From JBBSBL01 sp038251325 (GTDB taxonomy: Bacteria > Actinomycetota > Thermoleophilia > Solirubrobacterales > Solirubrobacteraceae), in assembly GCA_038251325.1 (NCBI GenBank), contig JBBSBL010000040.1:1-24844 (forward strand): a DNA stretch of 24,844 nucleotides. Direction: 5' to 3'. Positions within the stretch are counted from its first letter, which is position 1; every line of letters begins with the position of its first letter. Made by a program: the position numbers and the translations under genes. Positions 13,332 to 21,422 of this stretch are shown here, piece by piece. The notes under the pieces are model-generated. The model did no database searches. It was given only the letters and a program-made list of their open reading frames with translations, and had not been told where the DNA came from.

Positions 13332-14546
13332 ATGATCCGCGCCCGGATGGACCCCAACGACCTCGCCCGCGAGCTGGTCGCGATCCCGCGGCGGGCGCCC
13401 GGCAGCGACGCGGAGCGGCGGGCCGCGCTGCGCCTGCGCGACCGCCTTGCCGGGCTGGGCCGCGCGGCGGCGGTCGAGACGCTCTGGGTCCGCCCGAGCG
13501 TGGCCGGGGCCGCGGCCTGGGCCGCCGGGCTCGGCGTGGTCGGCAGCGTGCTGGCGGTGCCCGAGCCGCGCGCCGGGCTCGCGCTGCTCGTGGTCGCGCT
13601 CCTCCTCTATCTGCCCGAGCTCGCCGGACTGCGGATGCGGCCCCTGCGGCGATTGACGCGCGAGCGCGCCACGCAGAACGTGGTGGCGCCCGCGCCGGGA
13701 GCGCTCTCGGACGGCGACTCGGCGGAGCGGCGTCGCTTCACGCTGGTCATCGCCGCCGGCTGCGATGCGCCGCCACGCCCGCGCGGGCTCGCCCGCCCGC
13801 TCAGCCCCGTCGCCCGCCGGCTGTGGCCGAGCGGGCGGGCGTGGCTCGCCGTGGCCCTGCTCGCGCTGGTCGTGACCGCCGGGCTCCGGGCGCTCGGGGA
13901 CGACGGCCGCGGCCTGGGTGCCGTGCAGCTCGTGCCGACCGTGGCGCTGCTGCTCGCGGCGGTCGGGCTGCTCGAGGTGGCGCTCGCGCCGGCCGGCGAG
14001 GGCGTGCGCGAGGCCGGCGGCGCCGCGGTGGCCCTGGCGCTCGCCGCGGCGTTGCACGACGCGCCGCCCCGCCACCTCGGCGTGGACGTGCTGATCGCGG
14101 GCGCCGCGAGCGCCGACGCGGCCGGGATGGAGCGCTGGGTTCGCACGCACCGCCGGGCGTTCCGCGCGGAGGAGGTCGCGGTGCTCACCTTCGGCGCCTG
14201 CGACGCCGGTCACCCGCGTTGGCGAACTGGCGACGGGCCGGCGCTGCGCCTGCGCGCCCACCCGCGACTGCTCGCGCTCTGCGCCGGGGTGGCCGAGCGC
14301 GAGCCGGCGCTGGGGGCGAGCGCGACGGCCGGACGGGGGGGCTCGCTCGCGCTCCCGCCGCGGCGGACCGGCTGGCCGTCGCTCGGGATGGAGACGAGCG
14401 GGGGCGGCGGCCGGGACGCCGTGCTCGGCCCGGAGGCGCTTCGGCGCACGCTCGACTTCTGCGTCGCGCTGGTGGCGGCGCTGGACGACGAGATCGGACG
14501 CGGGGCGCCGGGGCGCGGCGCCCCGGTGGCGAGCCGGACGCGCTGA
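13332..14546 (+). CDS. Membrane protein resembling a degenerate M28 peptidase
   Basis: A 404-aa integral membrane protein. The N-terminal 50 residues (ELVAIPRRAPGSDAERRAALRLRDRL) look like the start of M28-type aminopeptidases. Membrane segments are at about 58-76, 80-100, 168-186 and 197-217, with a weaker one at 228-242. QNVVAP (115-120) and LVIAAGCDAPP (138-148) align with the M28 core, where a zinc-binding His-x-Asp normally follows; here His is replaced by Cys. LTFGACDAG (285-293) and the GWPSLGMETSGGGG region recall later parts of the fold. Most zinc ligands seem missing, so a pseudoenzyme or binding role is inferred. It starts 28 nt after the c-di-GMP gene and is probably co-transcribed. 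ATG at 13350 is an alternative start. Confidence 0.6.
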   Translation: MIRARMDPNDLARELVAIPRRAPGSDAERRAALRLRDRLAGLGRAAAVETLWVRPSVAGAAAWAAGLGVVGSVLAVPEPRAGLALLVVALLLYLPELAGLRMRPLRRLTRERATQNVVAPAPGALSDGDSAERRRFTLVIAAGCDAPPRPRGLARPLSPVARRLWPSGRAWLAVALLALVVTAGLRALGDDGRGLGAVQLVPTVALLLAAVGLLEVALAPAGEGVREAGGAAVALALAAALHDAPPRHLGVDVLIAGAASADAAGMERWVRTHRRAFRAEEVAVLTFGACDAGHPRWRTGDGPALRLRAHPRLLALCAGVAEREPALGASATAGRGGSLALPPRRTGWPSLGMETSGGGGRDAVLGPEALRRTLDFCVALVAALDDEIGRGAPGRGAPVASRTR

Positions 14547-14565
14547 GCGTCGACTCCTCCGTCCG

Positions 14566-16341
14566 CTAGATCGACTGTCGGTACCCGAAGAACTCGTGGT
14601 CCTCGTTGTACCCGCCGTAGCCGCCGCCGATCTCCGCGAAGTCCGCGACGAACTCGACGCCCTTGATCCACTTGACCTGCTTGAACCCGAGCTGGTTCTC
14701 GTTGCGCAGCCGCAGCGGCGCCCCGTGTCCGTAGGGCAGGGGCGCGCCGTTCATGTCGTAGGCCAGCATCGTCAGGTGGTGGCTCATCTGCTCGATCGGG
14801 TGGGCGTCGTAGTAGATCCCCGCGTCCGGCCCGTCGCCGAGCGAGTAGAAGACGACCCACTTCGCCTCGGGGCGCGGCTTCACGAGGTCCATGAGCGCCT
14901 GCATCGAGACCCCGCCCCACTTCGCGACGCCCGACCAGCCCTGGATGCAGAAGTGCTGGGTGATCTGCTCGTGGTGGGGCAGCGCCCGCAGCTGGGCGAG
15001 GTCGAGCTCCACCGGGTTCTCGACCAGGCCGTTCACCCGCAGCCGGTAGTCCGCGAACCCGCCGTCGTGGAGCGCGGTGTACTCCGCGGAGTCGGGGTAC
15101 TGGCCGTTGTGCCAGAAGTAGGGCGAGATGTCCTGCTCGCCGTACTCGCCGGGGGTGGCGTCCACGTGCTCGAAGAGGCGCTGCACCGGACCGATGAGCG
15201 CGTAGCCGACACGCTGGACCACCCGAGGGTGGCGGAAGGTGAACGGGGTGGCGGCCACCCAGCCGACGACGACCACGACCATCGAGCCGGCGAAGATCCA
15301 GATGCCAGTCCAGCTCTCCGCGTCCTGCGCCGCGTAGGCGTGGTTGAAATTGCGCAGCGCACCCGTCGCGAAGGCCAGGGTGATGTGGGCGACGGCGAAG
15401 AGCAGGAACCAGACGAGCACGAGGAAGTGCAGCGAGCGCGCCGTCTGGATGCTCAGCACCTTGCTGATCGCCTTGAAGCGGGTCGACAGCGCCGGTGACA
15501 TCCCCAGCCCCGTGATCATGGCGAGCGGCGCGAAGACGAAGATCGTGAGGAAGTAGGCGATCAGCTGCAGGCTGTTGTAGGCGAACCAGCCGTGCTCGGT
15601 CGGCCAGTCCAGCGAGAGGTACTGCAGCGCCACCGAAGCGGCGTTGGGCACGACGTCCCAGCTCGTCGGCACCAGGCGTCGCCAGTGCCCGGTGGAGAAG
15701 ATCAGGACATAGAAAACGAGGCCGTTGAGCAGCCAGATGACGTCGGTCCCGAGGTGCCACCAGCGGGCGAGCCCGATCGAGTGCCGGATCCCGGGCAGGC
15801 CGAGCTGGCCCGGGAGGCTGATCGAGTCGTTCTTCGCGGTCCACAGCGGGTCGGCGGGGACCGGCTTCTGGATGCGAAACCAGTCCCGGCCCGGCGTGCT
15901 GTGGCGGGTCCAGTAGAGCCGCGGGTGGTCGGAGAGGATCTGGATCCCCGACCGGATGATGAAGATCATCAGGAAGAGGTTGAGAAAGTGCTGCGCGCCG
16001 GCCCAGGCGGGCGTCCCCACCGCTCGCGCCGCGGCGCCCGAGGTGACCGTGCCGGGGTAGTCCTCGATGAAGGCCTGCCCCGCGGAGGTGTCGCGCAGCG
16101 CCTTCGCCACCACCACCGCGACGACCAGCCCGACGAGGCCGAGCGGCAGCAGCCAGAGCAGGTTGAACCACCGGTTGCGCCCCACCCGGACCCGGGGCGC
16201 GATCCCGTGCGCCACGGGGACCGAGCCCGCCCACGTGGCCGGGTCGACGACGTCCTCGCCCTTGGTGAGCTGCGAGCGGTAGCTCCGCACGCCCTCCGGC
16301 GAGCCACTCGAAGGCGGGGGCCGCGGAGCGTCAGCGCCCAC
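14566..16341 (-). CDS. Cytochrome b fused to sulfite-oxidase-type molybdopterin domain
   Basis: A 591-aa redox fusion. Residues 1-58 are polar. Six hydrophobic helices follow (about 60-80, 117-137, 199-217, 255-277, 305-326, 345-365). H118, H196, H305 and H319 are candidate heme ligands, as in cytochrome b561-type subunits. From about 425 a molybdopterin domain of the sulfite oxidase/MsrP superfamily begins: HFCIQGWSG puts the Mo-ligating Cys at C465, with SLGDG, YDMNGAPLPYGHGAPLRL and KWIKGVEF. The positive-inside rule puts this domain on the cytosolic side, and there is no Tat signal. The substrate is unknown. The GTG start lies inside the acyl-CoA ligase gene (11-nt overlap), so the two are probably coupled. 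Confidence 0.85.
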   Translation of the reverse strand: MGADAPRPPPSSGSPEGVRSYRSQLTKGEDVVDPATWAGSVPVAHGIAPRVRVGRNRWFNLLWLLPLGLVGLVVAVVVAKALRDTSAGQAFIEDYPGTVTSGAAARAVGTPAWAGAQHFLNLFLMIFIIRSGIQILSDHPRLYWTRHSTPGRDWFRIQKPVPADPLWTAKNDSISLPGQLGLPGIRHSIGLARWWHLGTDVIWLLNGLVFYVLIFSTGHWRRLVPTSWDVVPNAASVALQYLSLDWPTEHGWFAYNSLQLIAYFLTIFVFAPLAMITGLGMSPALSTRFKAISKVLSIQTARSLHFLVLVWFLLFAVAHITLAFATGALRNFNHAYAAQDAESWTGIWIFAGSMVVVVVGWVAATPFTFRHPRVVQRVGYALIGPVQRLFEHVDATPGEYGEQDISPYFWHNGQYPDSAEYTALHDGGFADYRLRVNGLVENPVELDLAQLRALPHHEQITQHFCIQGWSGVAKWGGVSMQALMDLVKPRPEAKWVVFYSLGDGPDAGIYYDAHPIEQMSHHLTMLAYDMNGAPLPYGHGAPLRLRNENQLGFKQVKWIKGVEFVADFAEIGGGYGGYNEDHEFFGYRQSI

Positions 16342-18283
16342 GGGCCAGAGCCTCGCGGATCCCGTCGAGCGCCTCCGGGTTCTCGGCGCTGGAGAGGTCG
16401 CCCGCGTCCTCGCCGATCGCCGCGGCCCGCACCGCGCGGCGCAGGATCTTGGCCGAGCGGGTCTTCGGGAGGGCGGGCACGCGGACCACGCGGGAGGGCT
16501 TGAACGGGCGGCCGAGCTCGCCGGCCACGCGGTCGGCGAGGTCGGCGGAGACGTCCTCGCCGTCGGGGTCGACTCCGACCCAGAAGCACCACACGGCCTC
16601 GCCCTTCGTCTCGTCCGGCACGCCGACCGTGGCCGACTCCGCGACGGCCGGGTGCTCGACGTGGATCGACTCGACCTCCGCCGGCCCGAGCCGCTTGCCT
16701 GCGACGTTGATCGCCTCGTCGGAGCGGCCGTAGAGGAACCACTGGCCGTCCTCGTCGACCATCGCCCAGTCCCCGTGGCGCCACACGCCTGGGTACATCG
16801 ACCAGTAGCTCGCGAGATAGCGGTCGGGGTCCCCCCACACGCCGCGGGTCATGCCCGGCCACGGCTGTCGGCAGACGAGCTCCCCCACGCGGCCGCGGAC
16901 CGGCCGGCCCTCGGGGTCGAAGACGTCGACGTCCATCCCGAGACACGGGCCGCCGAGCGAGCACGCCTTGATCGCCTCAACCGGATAAGGGGTGAGGAAG
17001 CACGCGCCGACCTCGGTCCCGCCGGAGATGTTCATGATCGGCACGCGCCCGCCGCCGACCTCGCGGTGCAGCCACCAGTAGGGCTCGGGGTTCCACGGCT
17101 CGCCGGTCGCCCCGACGATCCGCAGCGAGGAGAGGTCGTGGCGCCGCGGCCACTCGTCCCCCTTGGGCTTGAGCGCGCGGATCAGGGTCGGCGAGACGCC
17201 GAGCATCGCCACGCGATGGCGCGCGACCGAGGCCCACACGCGATCGGGCTCGGGGAAGTCCGGTGCCCCCTCGTACATCACCATCGTCCCGCCCACCGCG
17301 TGCGAGCCGACCATCGACAGCGGCCCCATGATCCAGCCCATGTCGGTGACCCAGTAGAACGCCTCGCCGGCATGGAGATCGAGCGAGTAGGCGACCTCGG
17401 AGGCGATCTTCACCAGGAAGCCGCCGTGGACGTGGACGGCGCCCTTCGGCCGGCCCGTCGTGCCAGATGTGTACGCGAGCATGACCACGTCCTCGGCGCC
17501 GCTGTCGTGCGCGTGGCGGCCGTCGGCCGGGTCGGCGCCGGCGACGAAGTCGGTCCAGCGCACGTCGCGCCCGGGGCGCATCGGGACGTCGTCGAGGCCG
17601 AGTCGGTCGAGCACGACGACGCGGCGGACGCTCGGGCAGGCGGCGACCGCCTCGTCGCAGGTCGGCTTCATCGCGACCTGCTTGCCGCGCCGCCACGTCC
17701 CGTCGGCCGTGATGAGGACTCGCGCCTCCGCGTCCCGCAGCCGGGCGGCGATGGCGTGCGCGGCGAAGCCGGAGAAGACAGGCAGGTAGATCGCTCCGAC
17801 CTTGGCGATCGCGTAGGCGGCGACGACGGCCTCGGGCACCATCGGCATGAAGACGCCAACCGCGTCGCCGGGCACGATTCCGTCGGCGCGGAGCGCGGCG
17901 GCGAGCCCGTCGACCGCCTCGGCGAGCTCGCGGTAGCTCAGCGTCCGCACGACGCCGTCCTCGGCCTCGCCGATCAGCGCGGGCGCCGCCGCGCGTTCGG
18001 GGTCGTCGCGCCAGCGGTCGACGCAGGCGGCCGCGAGGTTGATCCGCCCGCCGACGAACCAGCGCGCCCACTCGATCCCGTCGGAGGTGTCGAGCGTCTG
18101 CTCGTACGGCCTCGAGAAGGGGATCGCCAGGTCGTCGACCACCGCGTCCCAGAAGGCGCCGAGGTCCTCGACCGAGCGTCGCCGCAGATCCGCGATCGAG
18201 TCCGCGCCGAGCCGGCGCATGAGGCGGGTGACGTTCGCGTGCTCGACGTAGTCCGCGGTGGGCGTCCAGGCGACGTCGCTCAT
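16331..18283 (-). CDS. AMP-forming acyl-CoA synthetase, acetyl-CoA-synthetase-like
   Basis: A 650-aa cytosolic enzyme that should activate a carboxylic acid to its acyl-CoA through an acyl-adenylate. ANL-family motifs are complete: P-loop YTSGTTGRPKG (271-281), GATGEPWN (391-398), SGGTEVG (420-426), YGRSDEAINVAGKRL (518-532), and the catalytic Lys K612 in KTRSAKILRR. The N-terminal cap and length are those of Acs/PrpE-type enzymes. The Trp that limits Acs to acetate (in the WWQTETG stretch) is Gly here, suggesting a bulkier acyl group. It precedes and overlaps the cytochrome b-molybdopterin gene by 11 nt. ATG at 18283 gives the standard N-terminus. Confidence 0.9.
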   Translation of the reverse strand: MSDVAWTPTADYVEHANVTRLMRRLGADSIADLRRRSVEDLGAFWDAVVDDLAIPFSRPYEQTLDTSDGIEWARWFVGGRINLAAACVDRWRDDPERAAAPALIGEAEDGVVRTLSYRELAEAVDGLAAALRADGIVPGDAVGVFMPMVPEAVVAAYAIAKVGAIYLPVFSGFAAHAIAARLRDAEARVLITADGTWRRGKQVAMKPTCDEAVAACPSVRRVVVLDRLGLDDVPMRPGRDVRWTDFVAGADPADGRHAHDSGAEDVVMLAYTSGTTGRPKGAVHVHGGFLVKIASEVAYSLDLHAGEAFYWVTDMGWIMGPLSMVGSHAVGGTMVMYEGAPDFPEPDRVWASVARHRVAMLGVSPTLIRALKPKGDEWPRRHDLSSLRIVGATGEPWNPEPYWWLHREVGGGRVPIMNISGGTEVGACFLTPYPVEAIKACSLGGPCLGMDVDVFDPEGRPVRGRVGELVCRQPWPGMTRGVWGDPDRYLASYWSMYPGVWRHGDWAMVDEDGQWFLYGRSDEAINVAGKRLGPAEVESIHVEHPAVAESATVGVPDETKGEAVWCFWVGVDPDGEDVSADLADRVAGELGRPFKPSRVVRVPALPKTRSAKILRRAVRAAAIGEDAGDLSSAENPEALDGIREALARGR

Positions 18284-18343
18284 GAGCGGCGATTCTATGG
18301 ACGCCGCGGCCCCGACCGGCGTCGCGCCCGCCGCCGCGCCGGC

Positions 18344-18721
18344 TCAGTCGTCGCGGTCGCCGTCGCGGTCGCGGCCGGAGACACCGGACCCGCCGTGGGA
18401 CCGGTCGTCGGCGCCGGACCCGTTCGGGGCGGTCCCGGGCGAGGCTCCCGCGCCCGGCGGCGGCGCGGTCGGGGCCGTCGCCGGCGGACGCCAGGTGGTG
18501 GTCGTCGTCGTGGGCGCCACGGCCGGCGGGCGCCGCACCCGGCGGGGTCCGGTGGCCGCCGGCGTCAGGGCCGCCGGGGCGAGGTCGTCGCCGGCCGAGA
18601 CCGGTGCGTCGGCGAGTCCGATCCGCTGGCTGGTGAGCCGGTCCGCCGCGAGCGTCACGCCAGCGGCCGCGGCGACCCCGAGCAGCCCCAGCGCCGTCCA
18701 GAGGAGCAGGCGGCGGATCAT
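18344..18721 (-). CDS. Small membrane-anchored protein following the histidine kinase
   Basis: A 125-aa protein with one N-terminal hydrophobic helix (about 5-26) and a long disordered tail. The first part of the tail (TSQRIGLADAPVSAGDDLAP, 30-49) looks ordered and may be the conserved part. After it come a Pro/Thr/Ala-rich stretch and an Asp/Arg/Gly-rich end (DRDGDRDD) encoded by repetitive DNA. The protein should be anchored with its tail outside. Its ATG overlaps the kinase stop (ATGA), so it belongs to the two-component operon. It resembles in layout the two small proteins opening the divergent operon. No family is recognised. Confidence 0.65.
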   Translation of the reverse strand: MIRRLLLWTALGLLGVAAAAGVTLAADRLTSQRIGLADAPVSAGDDLAPAALTPAATGPRRVRRPPAVAPTTTTTTWRPPATAPTAPPPGAGASPGTAPNGSGADDRSHGGSGVSGRDRDGDRDD

Positions 18722-20130
18722 CGATCGACCTTAGACGGCGGCGGGTGAAGATCCGGCAAAGACACGGGGAGCCGGATCGTGGCCCGGGCCCCACCGCCGC
18801 CCCGATTCGAGATCTCGGCGTCTCCGCCCCAGCCGCGCGCGAGCGCCCGCGCGATCGGGAGCCCGAGCCCGGTGCCGGACGGGCCGGAGCGGCCGGCCCG
18901 ACCGCGATGGAAGCGCTCGAAGACGGCCGCCTCCTCTCCGAACGCGAGCCCGGGGCCGCGGTCGAGCACCTCGACGCGACCCGGCGCCGCGGCCACCCGA
19001 ACGGTCGAGCCGGGCGGGCTGTAGCGGATCGCGTTCTCCACCAGCGCGTCGAGCGCGCGGTCCAGATCGGCGCGGGCGCAGCGGGCGTACGCGTGCTCCG
19101 GCGCCTCGGCGGCGGCCTCGACCTCGACGGCGCCCTCGCGGGCGGCGGGCGCCCAGCGGTCGGCCGCGCGGGTCGCGGCGTCGTCGAGGCTCACCCGCTC
19201 CGCGACCGTGTCGCGCTCGCCGGCGCGGCTGAGGACGAGCAGCTCGTCGATCGTGCCGGCGAGCCGGTCGAGCTCGCGCAGGCCGGCACCAAGCTCACGG
19301 TCGGCGCCGGCGCTCACCCCTTCGGCGCGGGCCTCCTCGATGCGCAGTCGCAGCCCGGTCAGCGGGGTGCGCAGCTGGTGCGACGCGTCGGCGACGAAGT
19401 CGCGCTGGGACTCCAGGGCGCGGACGAGGCGGTCCGTCATGTCGTTGAAGGAGTGGGCGAGGGAGCGCTGCTCGCGACTGCCCTCCACGGTGGCGCGCAG
19501 GGTGAGGTCGCCGGCGTCGACCGCCCGCGCGGTGCCCTCCAGGCGGCGCAGCGGTCGGGCAACCTGGCGGGCGATAACGGCGCCGGCCCCGAGCCCCATC
19601 GCGAGGACGAGCAGCCCGACCGCCGCGAGGCCGACGATCGTGCGGTTCACCGCGTGGTTCACCCGCCCCACGCTCTGGGTCACGCGGACCGCCCCCACCG
19701 TGCGGTTGCGGGCCACGACCGGCGCAGCCGTCGCCAGGAGCTCCTGCCGCAGGGTCTGGCTGCGCCGGGTGTCCTGCACGCTGCGACCGCTCAGGGCCGC
19801 CGCCACCTCCGGGCGATCCGCGTAGTCGTTCCCGAGCGCCGCCGCTCCGGCGCTGTCGGCGATCACCCGCCCGGTGCCATCGACGACGATGACCCGGCCG
19901 CGAACCGCCGCGGCCGACGTCCCGACCAGGCTCGCGAGCGCGCGCGGCCGGACCGGGCTGACGAGCCCGGAAGCGCTCGCCGCGACGAGGTCCACCTGGC
20001 TGCGCGCCTGGGAGCGGACCTCGGCGTCGACCCGCCGGGCGAGGCTGAGGGCGAGCGGGACCTCGAGGGCGACGATGGCCAGCACGAGCACGTAGGCCAG
20101 CGCCAGCAGGAGGCGGGCGCGGAGGCTCAG
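18718..20130 (-). CDS. Sensor histidine kinase
   Basis: A 470-aa membrane kinase. The first helix is about 5-30, the extracytoplasmic sensor about 31-163, and the second helix 164-188. The HAMP domain is about 190-243. The dimerisation box ASHQLRTPLTGL (249-260) has phospho-acceptor H251. The ATPase domain has N366 in LVENAIRYSPPG, DRGPGL (390-395) and GTGLGLPIA (419-427). The partner is the response regulator whose gene overlaps just upstream. No ATG/GTG/TTG is suitably placed. CTG at 20130 gives the classic MSLRARLLLALAYVL N-terminus, a CTGA overlap with the regulator stop, and GGAGG upstream. GTG at 20091 would cut into the first helix. Confidence 0.88.
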   Translation of the reverse strand: MSLRARLLLALAYVLVLAIVALEVPLALSLARRVDAEVRSQARSQVDLVAASASGLVSPVRPRALASLVGTSAAAVRGRVIVVDGTGRVIADSAGAAALGNDYADRPEVAAALSGRSVQDTRRSQTLRQELLATAAPVVARNRTVGAVRVTQSVGRVNHAVNRTIVGLAAVGLLVLAMGLGAGAVIARQVARPLRRLEGTARAVDAGDLTLRATVEGSREQRSLAHSFNDMTDRLVRALESQRDFVADASHQLRTPLTGLRLRIEEARAEGVSAGADRELGAGLRELDRLAGTIDELLVLSRAGERDTVAERVSLDDAATRAADRWAPAAREGAVEVEAAAEAPEHAYARCARADLDRALDALVENAIRYSPPGSTVRVAAAPGRVEVLDRGPGLAFGEEAAVFERFHRGRAGRSGPSGTGLGLPIARALARGWGGDAEISNRGGGGARATIRLPVSLPDLHPPPSKVDR

Positions 20131-20846
20131 CCGCCCTCGACCTCCTCGGCGGCGCTGAAGCGGAACCCGACCCCGCGGACGGTGTGGATGAAGCGCGGGT
20201 CGGCGGGGTCGTCGCCCAGCTTGCGCCGCAGCCAGCCCACGTGGACGTCCAGCGTCTTGGTCGAGCCGAACCAGTTCTCGTCCCACACGTCCGCCATCAG
20301 GTCCTCGCGCGTGACCACGCGGCCGGCTTCGCGGATGAGCCGCGCGAGCAGGTCGAACTCCTTGCGAGAGAGGTCGAGCTCGTCGTCGTCGAGCGTCGCG
20401 CGCCGCGCGGCGGGGTCGACGTGGAGCGGGCCGACGTCGACCGGCGATCCGGGCCCGTCACCGGCGCGATCCCGGTCGGCGCGGCGCAGGATGGCGCGGA
20501 TCCGCGCGATCACCTCCTCCCCGCTGAACGGCTTCACCACGTAGTCGTCGGCGCCGAGCTCGAGGCCGACGATGCGGTCCGTCTCGGTGCCGCGGGCGGT
20601 GAGCATGAGGATCGGCACCTGCCCGCGGCGGCGCAGCTCGCGGCACACGTCGCGACCGTCGCCGTCCGGGAGCATGAGGTCGAGCACCACGAGATCGGGC
20701 TCCAGGCGCGCGTGGAGGTCGAGGGCCTCGCGCGCCGTCCGCGCGCTGACGGGCTCGAAGCCGGCCCGAACGAGCGCACGCGAGAACGGCTCGGCGATCG
20801 AGGGCTCGTCCTCGACGAGCAGGATGCGGGGTGCGGGCGCCGGCAC
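20127..20846 (-). CDS. OmpR/PhoB-family response regulator
   Basis: A 239-aa DNA-binding regulator. The receiver domain (7-118) has acidic pocket E12-D13, phospho-acceptor D56 in LVVLDLMLPD, and K105 in YVVKPFS. The C-terminal winged helix includes LDLSRKEFDLLARLIREAG, the turn WFGSTKTLDVHVGWLRRKL and FIHTVRGVGFRF. GTG at 20846 was chosen because MPAPAPRILLVEDEP is the expected N-terminus. It is first in the operon regulator, kinase, small membrane protein. The divergent position next to the ApbE operon suggests that operon is its target, probably through sites in the 138-nt gap; that is inference. Confidence 0.92.
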   Translation of the reverse strand: MPAPAPRILLVEDEPSIAEPFSRALVRAGFEPVSARTAREALDLHARLEPDLVVLDLMLPDGDGRDVCRELRRRGQVPILMLTARGTETDRIVGLELGADDYVVKPFSGEEVIARIRAILRRADRDRAGDGPGSPVDVGPLHVDPAARRATLDDDELDLSRKEFDLLARLIREAGRVVTREDLMADVWDENWFGSTKTLDVHVGWLRRKLGDDPADPRFIHTVRGVGFRFSAAEEVEGG

Positions 20847-20984
20847 GCGGGGACCGTACCGCGGGGTGGCACGCCGGCCCGTGGGTTTGTCTCGGTCTTT
20901 ACCCGCACTTGCCCGCGGGTTGCCGGCCGCGGGCCGACCCTCTGCACGACGTTCCGACCCCATCTCGAAGGAGCACCGGACCCG
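20847..20984. promoter_or_regulatory. Divergent promoter region of two-component and ApbE operons
   Basis: This 138-nt gap separates the regulator (minus) from the first small membrane protein (plus). Two near-repeats CCCGTGGGTTT and CCCGCGGGTTG, about 40 nt apart, flank the locally AT-richer TTTGTCTCGGTCTTTACC. They are candidates for OmpR-type operator half-sites. AAGGAG (20968-20973) serves the plus gene. No -35/-10 pair is assigned. Confidence 0.35.
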
Positions 20985-21422
20985 ATGACCCCCAATCGTT
21001 CCCGCATCGCAGTCGGCGCCGGTCTGCTCGCCCTGGGCGGGCTCACCGGGGCCGCCCTGAGCGCCGGAGGCCAGCAGAAGGCCGCCAAGGTCGCGGCTCG
21101 CCCGCCAGCCATCGTCCGCACCGAGGTGATCCGCCAGACCATCCACCGCACGCGGCACGAGAAGCCGCGGCCCGCTCCCGCGGCCGCGCCGCCGCCCGCG
21201 GTCACGCCGGTGGCCCGGGGCGTCGCGGTCGCCGCCACACCGGCGTCGGCGTCGGCGTCGGCGCCGCTCGCGCCGGCCGCGGCACCGCGGCCCCCGGCCG
21301 CCGCCGCGCCCGTCGTCCACACGCGCCAGTCCGGCGCCCCGGGTGGCACCGGCGGCGCGGGCGAGCGCGGCGACGACCACAGCCGGAGTACCAAGCACGC
21401 GGGCGAGGGCCAGGATGACTGA
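20985..21422 (+). CDS. Small single-TM Pro/Ala-rich protein, first of the ApbE operon
   Basis: A 145-aa protein. Basic TPNRSR precedes one hydrophobic helix (about 8-27). A short alternating segment AIVRTEVIRQTIHRTRHEKP (41-60) follows. The rest is Pro/Ala-rich and ends in a Gly/Asp/His-rich tail. It is probably anchored in the membrane with the tail outside. AAGGAG lies 11 nt upstream of the ATG. Its stop overlaps the next gene by 8 nt. The V/R/T segment resembles one in the following protein, suggesting a tandem paralogous pair. There is no flavin-attachment motif (Ser/Thr-Gly-Ala-Thr/Ser); the only SGA is followed by Pro. Function unknown. Confidence 0.65.
   Translation: MTPNRSRIAVGAGLLALGGLTGAALSAGGQQKAAKVAARPPAIVRTEVIRQTIHRTRHEKPRPAPAAAPPPAVTPVARGVAVAATPASASASAPLAPAAAPRPPAAAAPVVHTRQSGAPGGTGGAGERGDDHSRSTKHAGEGQDD

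Noticed and set aside
10373..13357. 994-codon antisense frame under the GGDEF/HD-GYP gene
   Set aside because: It mirrors the codon bias of the opposite gene and lacks recognisable motifs.
14508..14526. 9-bp palindrome CCGGGGCGC/GCGCCCCGG as terminator
   Set aside because: It lies inside the coding end of the M28-like gene with a one-base loop; plausible but unsupported as a terminator.
18345..18376. Repeated TCGCGGTCGC units as an operator
   Set aside because: They encode the Asp/Arg/Gly tail of the 125-aa protein and sit at its 3' end.
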